In this document: positions 17,192 to 26,281 of the stretch, piece after piece
Layout: each line of letters opens with the position of its first letter
How positions within the stretch are numbered: position 1 is the stretch's first letter
Assembly: GCA_910578885.1 (NCBI GenBank)
Contig: CAJTSH010000004.1
Location: 1 to 64,000, forward strand
DNA: 64,000 nucleotides
Source: an uncultured Lachnospiraceae bacterium
Lineage (GTDB): Bacteria; Bacillota; Clostridia; Lachnospirales; Lachnospiraceae
Reading direction: 5' to 3'
Program-made: the position numbers and the translations under genes
The notes under the pieces: generated by a model
The model's input: the letters and a program-made list of their open reading frames with translations, nothing else
Told to the model about the DNA's origin: nothing
The model's database searches: none

Positions 17192-18127
17192 ATGGAGTTT
17201 AAACACAAATCCGTTTTACTGGAAGAGACAATTACAAATCTGCATATCAGGCCAGACGGAATCTATGTGGACGGAACTTTAGGCGGCGGAGGACATTCCT
17301 TGGAGATTGCAAAAAGGCTTACCACCGGAAGGCTGATTGGAATTGATCAGGATGCGGATGCCATAGATGCAGCGGCAGAGCGGTTGAGGGAACATATTGA
17401 TAAGGTGACGATTGTAAGGAATAATTACCGTAATATGACGGACGAGCTTTCCCGTCTTGGGATTGGGAAGGCAGATGGAATTCTGTTGGATTTAGGTGTT
17501 TCCTCTTTTCAGCTTGACACACCGGAGAGGGGCTTTACCTATCGGGAGGAACATGCGCCGCTTGATATGCGGATGGACAGGCGGCAGCAGATGACGGCGG
17601 AATTTATCGTCAATGAGTACAGTGAAATGGAATTATACAGGATTATCCGGGATTTTGGAGAGGATCGTTTCGCAAAGAATATCGCAAAACATATCGTGGC
17701 GGCAAGAGTGAAGAAGCGAATTTTGACAACCGGAGAATTGACGGAAATTATCCGAGGGGCAATTCCCATGAAAGTACAAAAGAGCGGAGGACATCCGGCA
17801 AAAAGAACTTTTCAGGCGATACGGATTGAACTCAATCAGGAGTTAGAGGTCTTACAAAATACACTGGATGATATGATAGAGTTATTGAATCCGGGGGGGA
17901 GATTGTGTATTATTACCTTTCATTCCCTGGAGGATAGGATTGTAAAAACGATATTTAAGAAGAATGAGAATCCCTGTACCTGTCCGAGCGATTTTCCGGT
18001 CTGTGTATGCGGAAAAGAATCTAAGGGCAGGGTGGTTTCAAGAAAGCCGATTTTACCGTCGGAGGATGAACTGGAAGAGAATAGCCGTGCGAAGAGTGCG
18101 AAGCTTCGCGTATTTGAAAGGAAATAG
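17192..18127 (+). CDS. rsmH: 16S rRNA m4C1402 methyltransferase RsmH
   Basis: 311 residues. The class I SAM-binding site is visible as DGTLGGGGHS and GIDQDADA, with the family motifs FLQL-type SSFQLDTPERGFTY, RTFQAIRIELNQEL and ITFHSLEDRIVK. It methylates N4 of C1402 in the decoding centre of 16S rRNA. The C-terminal Cys-containing region (CTCPSDFPVCVCG) is typical of Firmicutes orthologues. It is the second gene of the division cluster, 13 bp after mraZ. Confidence 0.95.
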   Translation: MEFKHKSVLLEETITNLHIRPDGIYVDGTLGGGGHSLEIAKRLTTGRLIGIDQDADAIDAAAERLREHIDKVTIVRNNYRNMTDELSRLGIGKADGILLDLGVSSFQLDTPERGFTYREEHAPLDMRMDRRQQMTAEFIVNEYSEMELYRIIRDFGEDRFAKNIAKHIVAARVKKRILTTGELTEIIRGAIPMKVQKSGGHPAKRTFQAIRIELNQELEVLQNTLDDMIELLNPGGRLCIITFHSLEDRIVKTIFKKNENPCTCPSDFPVCVCGKESKGRVVSRKPILPSEDELEENSRAKSAKLRVFERK

Positions 18128-18166
18128 GAGGGAGCTTTACGGGTTAACATTTTAAGGAGATTGTAA

Positions 18167-18673
18167 ATGGAAGAGAGAAGACAGCATGTACGGACGAGAA
18201 CTTATATAGATGGGAATACGGTGAGAAAGCTGGAAGCGGCGCCGGATTACCGAAGGGAACAAGAGAAGAGAAGGGAGCAGGAGGAGAGAAGGCAAAAAGA
18301 GATCAGACGCCATAACAAACATGTAGCGCGCAGAAATCAGGAACGCGCGCTGCGTATGAATATGGGGTATGTCTTGTTTTTGACGCTGGCAGCGACTGTA
18401 ACGGCATTGGTTTCTGCTGTATATATTCAGCTGCAGTCCGAAGTAACTGGGAGAATGAGACGGATTTCTGCATTAGAGAGCCAAGTGGCGGGGTTAAAAG
18501 CAGATAATGATGCTTCGTTAAAGCGGATCAGCACTTCTGTGGATCTGGATTATGTCAAGGATGTGGCAATAAACCAGCTTGGCATGGTATATCCGGAGGC
18601 AGATCAGATCGACTATTACACAATAGAAGAAGATGACTATATGAATCAGTACAGCGAGATACCGGAACGGTAA
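18167..18673 (+). CDS. ftsL: Cell division protein FtsL-like
   Basis: 168 residues. A long basic, charged N-terminal cytoplasmic stretch (about 1-62) is followed by one transmembrane helix (about 66-85) and a leucine-zipper-type coiled coil (about 88-125). This is the bitopic layout of FtsL/DivIC. FtsL bridges DivIB, DivIC and the septal PBP in the divisome. Position between rsmH and a PBP gene is the classic place for ftsL. The primary sequence is weakly conserved, so the name rests on topology and context. AAGGAGATTG precedes the start. Confidence 0.8.
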   Translation: MEERRQHVRTRTYIDGNTVRKLEAAPDYRREQEKRREQEERRQKEIRRHNKHVARRNQERALRMNMGYVLFLTLAATVTALVSAVYIQLQSEVTGRMRRISALESQVAGLKADNDASLKRISTSVDLDYVKDVAINQLGMVYPEADQIDYYTIEEDDYMNQYSEIPER

Positions 18674-18674
18674 T

Positions 18675-20864
18675 TTGACGGGTGAAGGCGTGAAAAAGAG
18701 AAAGAAGAAAGTAAGACCGCCAAAACGTTTTTCAGGGAAGATGCAGCGGAAACTGATGGTAGTCTTTGGCGTAATCATAATACTGCTGGCAGCGTTGATA
18801 ATCAGATTGATGTATATCAAGGAAACCAGCGGGGAAAAGTATGAAAAGAGAATCCTTTCCCAGCAGGGATATGACAGTACCACAATACCTTTTCAGCGTG
18901 GAAACATCACAGACGCAAAGGGTACGATATTGGCGACCAGTGTAGACGTCTACAATGTGATTTTGGACTGTAAGGTGTTAAACAGTGATAAGACGGATGT
19001 GGAGCCGACGATTTCGGCATTGATGCAGTGCTTCTCGGATAGTATAGAGGAGAGCAAGGTACGGGAAATTTTATCCGAAAAACCGGACAGTCAGTATAAT
19101 ATTTTGGCAAAAAGACTGCCTTATGAGCAGATACAGCGGTTCGAGGAGCTGAAAGAACAGCGGGAAGAGGAAGATAAGAAAAAAGATTCTCATATTAACG
19201 GGGTGTGGTTTGAAAAAGAATATATCCGTAAATATCCGTATGCCTCTTTGGCAAGCGCCGTAGTGGGATTTACCACCAGCGGCAACTTAGGAATGAATGG
19301 CGTGGAACATTCCTATAATGACGTGCTTAACGGAATTAATGGACGCCAGTATGGATATTTGAATTCGGATAATGATTATGAGAAAACAGTAAAGGATGCG
19401 GTCAGCGGAAATAATGTCGTGATGACGATAGACGCCAATATCCAAAAAGTCGTTGAACAAAAAATAGCGGATTTTATTGAAGAAAATACCAATGGCTTTA
19501 CCGAGGGACCGGGAGCAAAGTATATTGGAGCGATTGTCATGGATCCGAATAACGGAGGAGTATTGGCAATGGCGAACTATCCGAATTATGATCTGACAAA
19601 TCCGTGGGATTTAAGCGTTTATTATACCGAAGAAGAAATTGCGGCTATGAATGACAATGAAAAGTTAGATGCATTGAATAAATTGTGGACGAATTTCTGT
19701 ATTACTCATACATATGAACCCGGATCAACCGTAAAACCGTTTACAGTAGCGGCAGGCCTTGAAACAGGAACCTTGACGGATGATATGACATTTCTTTGCG
19801 ATGGGGCAGAGCTTGTCTCAGGGCACAACATTCATTGCTCCAATACTGCGGGACATGGCTTAGAGACGATGAAGAAGTCGATTATGGATTCCTGTAATGA
19901 TGCGCTGATGCAGATGTCATTCAAAATCGGTGTTGCAAATTTTTCGAATTATCAAAAGATATTCGGCTTCGGATATAAGACGAATATCGATTTACCGGGA
20001 GAGGCGAGGACGGATAGCCTGATTTTTAGCGAGGCAGAATTGAAAGAAGCAGATAGTAACCTCGCAACGAACGCTTTTGGACAGAATTTCAATACGACGA
20101 TGATTCAGGTTGCCGGAGCTTTTTCTTCTATTATAAATGGCGGATATTATTATCAGCCTCATGTTGTGAAAAAGATTACGGATGAAAAGGGGAATACTGT
20201 CAAAGAAATAGAAAAGACTTTACTGAAGGAAACGGTATCGAAAGAGACAAGCGAGCAGTTAAAAGATTATCTCTATGCGACTGTCAGTGGAGGCGGAACA
20301 GGGAAATATGCCAAAGTGCCGGGATATTCGATGGGCGGTAAGACGGGAACGGCACAGAAGCTGCCGAGAGGCCAGGGAAATTATCTGGTATCCTTTATCG
20401 GCTATGCCCCTCAGGAGCATCCGGAGCTTTTGATCTATGTGGTAGTAGATGAGCCGAATGTAGAGGAGCAGGCGCATAGTACGTATGCGCAGGAAATCGT
20501 AAAGGAGATATTGACAGAGATATTTCCTTATATGAATATCTATCCGGATGAGGCGGTTTCTCCAAATGCTACGGAACCTGAGGGCGGAGAGGATGGAGGA
20601 ACGACAGACGTTCCGGAACAAATGCCGGAAGGCGCAGATGAAGCGATGCGGCAGAATGAGCAAGATACTGCGATTGAAGCGCCGGTAGACAATCCCGATG
20701 AACCGGTTGATACTCCGGAACCTTCGGAACCCCCGGCAGATACGCCATCGGACACACCGGAGCCGCCGGCAGATACGCCATCGGACACGCCGGAACCGCC
20801 GGCGGATAATCCTGACGAGCCGGCAAATTCCGATACACCAGCAGATAATCCTGATGTGAATTAG
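18675..20864 (+). CDS. Class B penicillin-binding protein (PBP2B/FtsI type) with acidic Pro-rich tail
   Basis: 729 residues. A basic N-terminus and transmembrane helix (about 28-50) are followed by the PBP dimerisation domain and a transpeptidase domain with STVK (about residue 350), SCN (about 405) and KTGT (about 556). It cross-links septal peptidoglycan. There is no PASTA domain; instead the last ~100 residues are a low-complexity tail rich in Pro, Asp and Glu with repeats of PADTPSDTPEP. The annotated start is a TTG two bases after ftsL; a GTG at 18690 and an ATG at 18741 are alternatives, and no ribosome-binding site clearly decides among them. A hairpin separates it from the second PBP gene. 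Confidence 0.88.
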   Translation: MTGEGVKKRKKKVRPPKRFSGKMQRKLMVVFGVIIILLAALIIRLMYIKETSGEKYEKRILSQQGYDSTTIPFQRGNITDAKGTILATSVDVYNVILDCKVLNSDKTDVEPTISALMQCFSDSIEESKVREILSEKPDSQYNILAKRLPYEQIQRFEELKEQREEEDKKKDSHINGVWFEKEYIRKYPYASLASAVVGFTTSGNLGMNGVEHSYNDVLNGINGRQYGYLNSDNDYEKTVKDAVSGNNVVMTIDANIQKVVEQKIADFIEENTNGFTEGPGAKYIGAIVMDPNNGGVLAMANYPNYDLTNPWDLSVYYTEEEIAAMNDNEKLDALNKLWTNFCITHTYEPGSTVKPFTVAAGLETGTLTDDMTFLCDGAELVSGHNIHCSNTAGHGLETMKKSIMDSCNDALMQMSFKIGVANFSNYQKIFGFGYKTNIDLPGEARTDSLIFSEAELKEADSNLATNAFGQNFNTTMIQVAGAFSSIINGGYYYQPHVVKKITDEKGNTVKEIEKTLLKETVSKETSEQLKDYLYATVSGGGTGKYAKVPGYSMGGKTGTAQKLPRGQGNYLVSFIGYAPQEHPELLIYVVVDEPNVEEQAHSTYAQEIVKEILTEIFPYMNIYPDEAVSPNATEPEGGEDGGTTDVPEQMPEGADEAMRQNEQDTAIEAPVDNPDEPVDTPEPSEPPADTPSDTPEPPADTPSDTPEPPADNPDEPANSDTPADNPDVN
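20690..20860 (+). repeat. Pro/Asp-rich tandem repeats at the 3' end of the PBP gene
   Basis: Imperfect units encode TPEPPADTPSD and PADNPDEP. They form a likely flexible, acidic extracellular tail on the septal PBP. The repeats are similar enough at DNA level to vary by slippage. Confidence 0.75.
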
Positions 20865-20877
20865 ATAATGACAACAT

Positions 20878-20928
20878 AACCTCATAAAAGTTGTAATAGA
20901 TTATAACAACTGCTTTTATGAGGTTTTG
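20878..20928 (+). promoter_or_regulatory. Hairpin between the PBP genes that covers the second gene's RBS
   Basis: CCTCATAAAAG (20880-20890) pairs with CTTTTATGAGG (20913-20923), and TTGT/ACAA adds to the stem. TTTTG follows, as in a terminator. The GAGG at 20920-20923 is also the best ribosome-binding site for the ATG at 20932, and it is paired with the CCTC arm. It could reduce transcription, translation or both of the downstream PBP. Confidence 0.7.
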
Positions 20929-20931
20929 CTT

Positions 20932-22680
20932 ATGTATCGGAATAAAACACCGAACCGGAAAAAAATAATGGTAATTTTTACTGCGGTACTGTTTGTCGTT
21001 GTATTTCTAGTAGGAAGACTGGTATATCTGATGATATTCTGTTCAGAATACTATGGGAGAAAGGCGGAAGATTTACACGAAAGGGAGCGGGATATCAAGG
21101 CGGCAAGAGGAAAAATTTATGATGCAAACGGCGTCCTTTTGGCATCCAACAGGACGGTCTGCACTGTGTCCGTCATACATAGTCAGATTGAGGAGCCGGA
21201 AAAAGTGATTCAGGCGCTTGTAAAAGAGCTTGGAATGCCGGAGGAGACAATACGCAAGAGAGTAGAAAAGGTTAGTTCCATAGAACGGATTAAGACCAAC
21301 GTGGATAAAGAGACGGGAGATAAAATCCGTAGTTATGGCTTGACCGGTGTGAAAGTGGATGAGGATTATAAGCGGTACTACCCTTATGATTCATTGGCGT
21401 CGAAGGTATTAGGATTTACCGGAGGGGATAATCAGGGAATTATCGGACTGGAGGTAAAGTATGATGAATACCTGCAGGGCACGAGCGGAAAAATACTGAC
21501 GCTGACAGATGCGAGAGGGGTGGAAATAGAAAACGCAGGGGAGACTAGGTTAGAACCGGTAGACGGCAATGATTTATATATCAGTCTGGATTACAATATT
21601 CAGATGTATGCCGAGCAGGCGGCAACGAAGGTCATGGAGGAAAAACAGGCGGATAGTGTCAGTATGATTGTGATGAATCCTCAGAATGGGGAAATCATGG
21701 CGATGGTAAACGTACCCGAATTTAACCTGAATGAACCCTATGAGCTTAATTATGAGGTTACAGAGGAACTTAGTACAGAGGAAAAGCAGGATCTGCTGAA
21801 TCAGATGTGGAGAAATCCCTGCCTGAACGATACCTATGAGCCGGGTTCTACATTTAAGATTATCACTGCAAGCGGGGCATTAGAGGAAGGGGTCGTAAGC
21901 CTTACTGATAATTTCAATTGTCCGGGCTATAAAGTGGTGGAAGATCGAAAAATCCGCTGCCATAAAGTTGGCGGACATGGAGCAGAAACCTTTGTAGAGG
22001 GAATTGAAAATTCCTGTAATCCGGTATTTATTGAGGTAGGACTGCGGCTTGGTACAGATAATTTCTATAAATACTTTAAGCAGTTTGGGCTGCTTTCGAA
22101 AACCAATATCGACTTACCGGGAGAAGCTGCGACAATTATGCACTCTAAGGAAAACGTCGGACAGGTGGAGCTTGCTACCATTTCCTTTGGTCAATCCTTT
22201 CAGATTACGCCAATTCAGCTTGCCACGACAGTGTCTTCCCTGATAAACGGAGGAACAAGGGTAACGCCGCATTTTGGCGTGGAGGTAAAAAATGCCGAGG
22301 GAAAGAATGTAGAGACATTTTCTTATGCAGAGCAGAAAGGTGTGGTGAGCCAGGAGACTTCCGCAACAATGCGGGAGCTTTTGGAGAAAGTCGTATCAGA
22401 GGGAGGCGGAAAAAATGCGGCCATTGAAGGCTATCGCATCGGAGGAAAGACTGCGACATCCCAGACGCTGCCCCGCAGCGACCATAAATATATTTCTTCC
22501 TTTATTGGTTTTGCTCCCGCTGAGAATCCGCAAGTACTGGCATTGGTGGTCATACGTAACCCACAGGGGGTATATTATGGGGGGACGATAGCGGCGCCGG
22601 TGGTAAAAGACGTTTTTGAAAATATATTGCCCTATCTTGGAATTCCAAAGGATGAGACTGTAACAAATGAGGAATCTTAA
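20932..22680 (+). CDS. Second class B PBP (SpoVD/PBP2B-like) with KTA box
   Basis: 582 residues from the ATG at 20932 (MYRNKTPNRKK), preferred over the TTG at 20926 because GAGG is 8 bases upstream. It has a transmembrane helix (about 14-34), a dimerisation domain, and a transpeptidase domain with STFK (about 305) and SCN (about 360). The third motif reads KTA (about 505) in GGKTATSQT where KTG is usual. The closest types are SpoVD and PBP2B; two such PBPs in tandem fit one vegetative and one sporulation role. No PASTA domain is present. Which is which cannot be settled from sequence alone. Confidence 0.88.
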   Translation: MYRNKTPNRKKIMVIFTAVLFVVVFLVGRLVYLMIFCSEYYGRKAEDLHERERDIKAARGKIYDANGVLLASNRTVCTVSVIHSQIEEPEKVIQALVKELGMPEETIRKRVEKVSSIERIKTNVDKETGDKIRSYGLTGVKVDEDYKRYYPYDSLASKVLGFTGGDNQGIIGLEVKYDEYLQGTSGKILTLTDARGVEIENAGETRLEPVDGNDLYISLDYNIQMYAEQAATKVMEEKQADSVSMIVMNPQNGEIMAMVNVPEFNLNEPYELNYEVTEELSTEEKQDLLNQMWRNPCLNDTYEPGSTFKIITASGALEEGVVSLTDNFNCPGYKVVEDRKIRCHKVGGHGAETFVEGIENSCNPVFIEVGLRLGTDNFYKYFKQFGLLSKTNIDLPGEAATIMHSKENVGQVELATISFGQSFQITPIQLATTVSSLINGGTRVTPHFGVEVKNAEGKNVETFSYAEQKGVVSQETSATMRELLEKVVSEGGGKNAAIEGYRIGGKTATSQTLPRSDHKYISSFIGFAPAENPQVLALVVIRNPQGVYYGGTIAAPVVKDVFENILPYLGIPKDETVTNEES

Positions 22681-22702
22681 GAAAGAAAAGCAATGCGAAG
22701 TC

Positions 22703-22731
22703 TTGCGTGATAGGGGAAAATAACGTATACT
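22703..22731 (+). promoter_or_regulatory. Internal promoter upstream of mraY
   Basis: TTGCGT (22703-22708), 17-bp spacer, TATACT (22726-22731), in the 92-bp gap between the second PBP gene and mraY. Confidence 0.6.
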
Positions 22732-22772
22732 AGATAGGTTAAGTTTGGAAGCATGCACAAAAGGAGGAAAAT

Positions 22773-23726
22773 ATGGCATATCAAATAGCAATACCGGTAA
22801 TTATATCTTTTGTAATCAGTGCATTGTTAGGGCCGGTAGTGATCCCTTTTTTGAGAAAGTTAAAAGTGGGGCAGACGGAAAGAAAAGAATTAGAATCACA
22901 CCAAAAGAAGACGGGAACACCTACGATGGGCGGACTCATGATCCTTGCCAGCATCATTGTTACGAGCCTGTTCTATATGAAAGATTATCCCAAAATTGTA
23001 CCGATTCTGTTCTTGACAGTAGCATTCGGACTGGTAGGATTTTTGGATGACTATCTGAAAGTAGTATTGAAACGTTCAGACGGACTGCTTGCATGGCAGA
23101 AGATGCTTTTGCAGATTGCAGTGACTGCTGTTTTTGCGGTATATATGTGGAAATATTCGGGAGTATCCCTTGCGATGCTGATTCCGTTTTCCGGCGGTAA
23201 ATACTGGGATCTTGGATATTTTGCAATTCCGGTTCTTTTCCTTGCAGTAATCGGGACGGTAAACGGAACGAACTTTACAGACGGGCTGGATGGTCTGGCT
23301 TCCAGCGTGACAATCATGGTGGCAACCTTCTTTACGGTCGTAGCTATTGGTATGGAGAGCGGCATTGAGCCGATTACCTGTGCGGTGCTTGGGGCGCTGC
23401 TTGGATTCCTGCTGTTTAATGTGTATCCTGCCAGTGTATTTATGGGAGATACCGGTTCGCTGGCGTTGGGGGGATTCGTGGCAGCAACGGCTTATATGCT
23501 TCAGATGCCGATTTTTATCTTAATCGTGGGCTTGATTTATCTGGTGGAGGTTCTGTCTGTCATAATTCAGGTAACGTACTTTAAGAGAACCGGCGGAAAG
23601 AGAATTTTCCGTATGGCGCCCATTCATCATCACTTTGAACTGGGGGGATGGTCCGAAACAAGAGTTGTTGCAGTATTCTCTATTGTAACAGCATTGCTTT
23701 GTCTGATTGCGTTGATGGGGATATAA
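22773..23726 (+). CDS. mraY: Phospho-MurNAc-pentapeptide transferase
   Basis: 317 residues with about ten transmembrane helices. It transfers phospho-MurNAc-pentapeptide to undecaprenyl phosphate, giving lipid I on the inner face of the membrane. Catalytic and signature motifs are present: FLDDYLK, NGTNFTDGLDGL, VFMGDTGSLALGG and FRMAPIHHHFELGGWSE. AAAGGAGG precedes the ATG. It lies between the second PBP gene and murD, and has its own candidate promoter. Confidence 0.96.
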   Translation: MAYQIAIPVIISFVISALLGPVVIPFLRKLKVGQTERKELESHQKKTGTPTMGGLMILASIIVTSLFYMKDYPKIVPILFLTVAFGLVGFLDDYLKVVLKRSDGLLAWQKMLLQIAVTAVFAVYMWKYSGVSLAMLIPFSGGKYWDLGYFAIPVLFLAVIGTVNGTNFTDGLDGLASSVTIMVATFFTVVAIGMESGIEPITCAVLGALLGFLLFNVYPASVFMGDTGSLALGGFVAATAYMLQMPIFILIVGLIYLVEVLSVIIQVTYFKRTGGKRIFRMAPIHHHFELGGWSETRVVAVFSIVTALLCLIALMGI

Positions 23727-23757
23727 TGCGCGAGAAACGAAAGGTCAGGTGTAAGAA

Positions 23758-25119
23758 ATGATATTTAAAGGAAAAAACGTACTGGTGGTGGGTACGGGAA
23801 TCAGCGGAATTGCGGCGTGTGAGCTTCTGAAGGAGGAGAGGGCGCATGTGATTTTGTTTGAAGGAAACAGGGAATCAAAAGAGGAAGAGCTTCGGAAAAA
23901 GTCTCCTGCGTTTGCGGATCTGGAAATACTAATAGGTGAATTGCCGGAGGTTATCATTGGCGTGCTGGATTTTGCCGTGTTAAGTCCCGGCGTCCCCACG
24001 GATATTCCGATGGTTAAGGATTTAAGGGAAAAGGGCGTTATCATCTTGGGAGAAATAGAGCTTGCCTATCAGTTGTCCAAGGGAAGTGTGCTTGCCATTA
24101 CCGGAACGAATGGTAAGACGACTACTACAGCGCTTGTCGGCGAAATTATGAAGAATTATTTTTCGGATGTAAAGGTAGTCGGGAATATCGGAATTCCATA
24201 TACCAGCGTGGCAAGAGAAACAACAGAAGAGACCGTAATAGTTGCGGAAATCAGCAGCTTCCAGCTTGAGACGGCGCTGGAGTTCCACCCGAAGATTACA
24301 GCCATTTTGAATATTACACCGGATCATCTGAACCGTCACCACACAATGGAGTGTTACATTCAGATGAAAGAAAGCATCACGAAAAATCAGACAGAGACAG
24401 ATTTATGTGTATTGAACTACGAAGATGAGGCGCTTCGGAAGTTTGGAAGTGAAGTTCAGACTCAGGTAGTATTTTTCAGCAGTAAGCGCATACTGGAGCA
24501 TGGCCTGTATCTGGATGGAGACAGCATTTACTGCAGCATCGGCGGCAGCAGCTATGAGGTTGTCAATGTGAACGATCTGAGCCTTCTTGGTGTGCATAAC
24601 TATGAAAATGTCATGGCGGCAGTAGGGATTGCACTTGGTCTTCAGATTCCAATTGAGAAAATACGGGAAGTTTTGGTTCGTTTTCAGGCAGTAGAGCATA
24701 GAATAGAATATGTGACGGAAAAACGGGGCGTAAAATTCTATAATGATTCCAAGGGAACGAATCCGGATGCGGCGATTAAAGCAATCCGTGCGATGAACCG
24801 AAAGACGCTTTTGATTGGCGGAGGTTATGACAAGGACTCGGAATATGATGAGTGGATTGAGGCCTTTGAAGGAAAAGTGAAAAAGCTGGTCCTGCTTGGA
24901 GCTACTGCGGAAAAAATTGCATCTTGCGCCCTTTGTCATGGCTTTACAGAGCTTGCATTTGCAGACAGCCTTGAAGAGGCGGTAAATATTTGTTACGAAA
25001 ATGCCGAAAGCGGGGACGCCGTGCTGCTGTCGCCTGCGTGTGCAAGCTGGGGAATGTTTCGGAATTATGAAGAAAGAGGAAGGATATTCAAAGAGATTGT
25101 CCGAAATTTAAAGGAGTGA
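23758..25119 (+). CDS. murD: UDP-N-acetylmuramoylalanine-D-glutamate ligase
   Basis: 453 residues. An N-terminal Rossmann-like domain (VLVVGTGISGIAACELL) is followed by the Mur ATPase with TGTNGKTTTTALVGE (about 116-130), EISSFQLET and NITPDHLNRH, then the C-terminal ligase domain with HRIEYV and FYNDSKGTNPDA. It adds D-Glu to UDP-MurNAc-L-Ala in the cytoplasm. It follows mraY in the usual order; ftsW begins 4 bp after its stop. Confidence 0.96.
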   Translation: MIFKGKNVLVVGTGISGIAACELLKEERAHVILFEGNRESKEEELRKKSPAFADLEILIGELPEVIIGVLDFAVLSPGVPTDIPMVKDLREKGVIILGEIELAYQLSKGSVLAITGTNGKTTTTALVGEIMKNYFSDVKVVGNIGIPYTSVARETTEETVIVAEISSFQLETALEFHPKITAILNITPDHLNRHHTMECYIQMKESITKNQTETDLCVLNYEDEALRKFGSEVQTQVVFFSSKRILEHGLYLDGDSIYCSIGGSSYEVVNVNDLSLLGVHNYENVMAAVGIALGLQIPIEKIREVLVRFQAVEHRIEYVTEKRGVKFYNDSKGTNPDAAIKAIRAMNRKTLLIGGGYDKDSEYDEWIEAFEGKVKKLVLLGATAEKIASCALCHGFTELAFADSLEEAVNICYENAESGDAVLLSPACASWGMFRNYEERGRIFKEIVRNLKE

Positions 25120-25123
25120 GTGC

Positions 25124-26278
25124 ATGAGCGGCAGACCGGAGAGGGGAACAGGAAGCACAAGATTTCGAGAAGAATCAGGAAAAAAGAAAGAAAAGACAAT
25201 GAAATACTTTGACTATACCTTGTTGTTCATCATCATATTTTTGGTGTGTTTTGGTCTGGTCATGCTGTATTCTACAAGCTCTTACAATGCGCAGCTAAAA
25301 TATGGAGACGGCGCATATTATCTGAAACGCCAGTTATTTGCGACGGCATTGGGATTTGCGGCAATGTTTGTCATATCAAACATAGATTACCACGTCTGGG
25401 TTCATTTTGCCGGACTGGCATACATAGGGGCAATCGGGCTGTGCGTATTTGTAATTTTCGGCGGTACGGAATCACATGGGCAGTCCCGGTGGATTCAACT
25501 GGGACCTTTGTCTTTCCAGCCGTCCGAATTTGCAAAAATTGCGGTGATTTTGTTTCTTGCGACAATTATCAGCCGGATGCCAAAGAAAATGGCTGAAGTG
25601 AAAAATATTATTAAGGTATTTGCCGTTCTGGTGCCGATTTTAGGTACGGTTGCTTATACGAACCTAAGTACGGCAATTATCATAGCGGGAATCGCTGTGG
25701 CGCTGACGTTTGTGGCAAGTCCGAAATATGCTCCGTTTTTTATCGGAGGCGCTGCGGTAATAGGGGCAGGTGCGCTGTATCTTCTGACAACATCAGGATA
25801 TCGAGGGGAGAGAATTGATATCTGGCTGAATCCGGAGGCTCATGCAAAGGGATATCAGACCATGCAGGGCTTATATGCAATAGGCTCCGGCGGATTGTTC
25901 GGCAAAGGTCTGGGGGAGAGTATGCAAAAGCTCGGCTTTGTGCCGGAGGCGCAGAATGATATGATATTCTCAATTATCTGTGAGGAATTGGGATTGTTTG
26001 GCGCAATCTGTGTCATTCTATTGTTTCTGCTCATGCTTTGGAGATTTATGGTAATTGCGAATAATGCCAGAGACTTGTTTGGCGCGCTGCTGGTGGTTGG
26101 TATTATGGCGCATATTGCGATACAGGTGATTTTGAACATTGCCGTTGTGACCAACAGCATTCCGAATACAGGTATCACACTGCCGTTAATCAGTTATGGA
26201 GGTACGTCGGCGTCATTTCTTTTGGCTGAGATGGGGCTTGCATTCTCTGTGTCCAGAGGAATTAAGTTAGAGGTATAG
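25124..26278 (+). CDS. ftsW: SEDS-family cell division protein FtsW/SpoVE
   Basis: 384 residues with about ten transmembrane helices after a basic ~25-residue N-terminal extension. AAAGGAGTGAG precedes this ATG, so the extension is probably real. SEDS motifs are visible: LYSTSSYNAQLKYGD, GSGGLFGKGLGES, EAQNDMIFSIICEELG and LPLISYGGTSAS. It polymerises septal glycan strands together with a class B PBP, two of which are encoded just upstream. In spore-formers SpoVE is a close relative, so a sporulation role is possible. murG, which often follows, is absent. Confidence 0.93.
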   Translation: MSGRPERGTGSTRFREESGKKKEKTMKYFDYTLLFIIIFLVCFGLVMLYSTSSYNAQLKYGDGAYYLKRQLFATALGFAAMFVISNIDYHVWVHFAGLAYIGAIGLCVFVIFGGTESHGQSRWIQLGPLSFQPSEFAKIAVILFLATIISRMPKKMAEVKNIIKVFAVLVPILGTVAYTNLSTAIIIAGIAVALTFVASPKYAPFFIGGAAVIGAGALYLLTTSGYRGERIDIWLNPEAHAKGYQTMQGLYAIGSGGLFGKGLGESMQKLGFVPEAQNDMIFSIICEELGLFGAICVILLFLLMLWRFMVIANNARDLFGALLVVGIMAHIAIQVILNIAVVTNSIPNTGITLPLISYGGTSASFLLAEMGLAFSVSRGIKLEV

Positions 26279-26281
26279 GAT

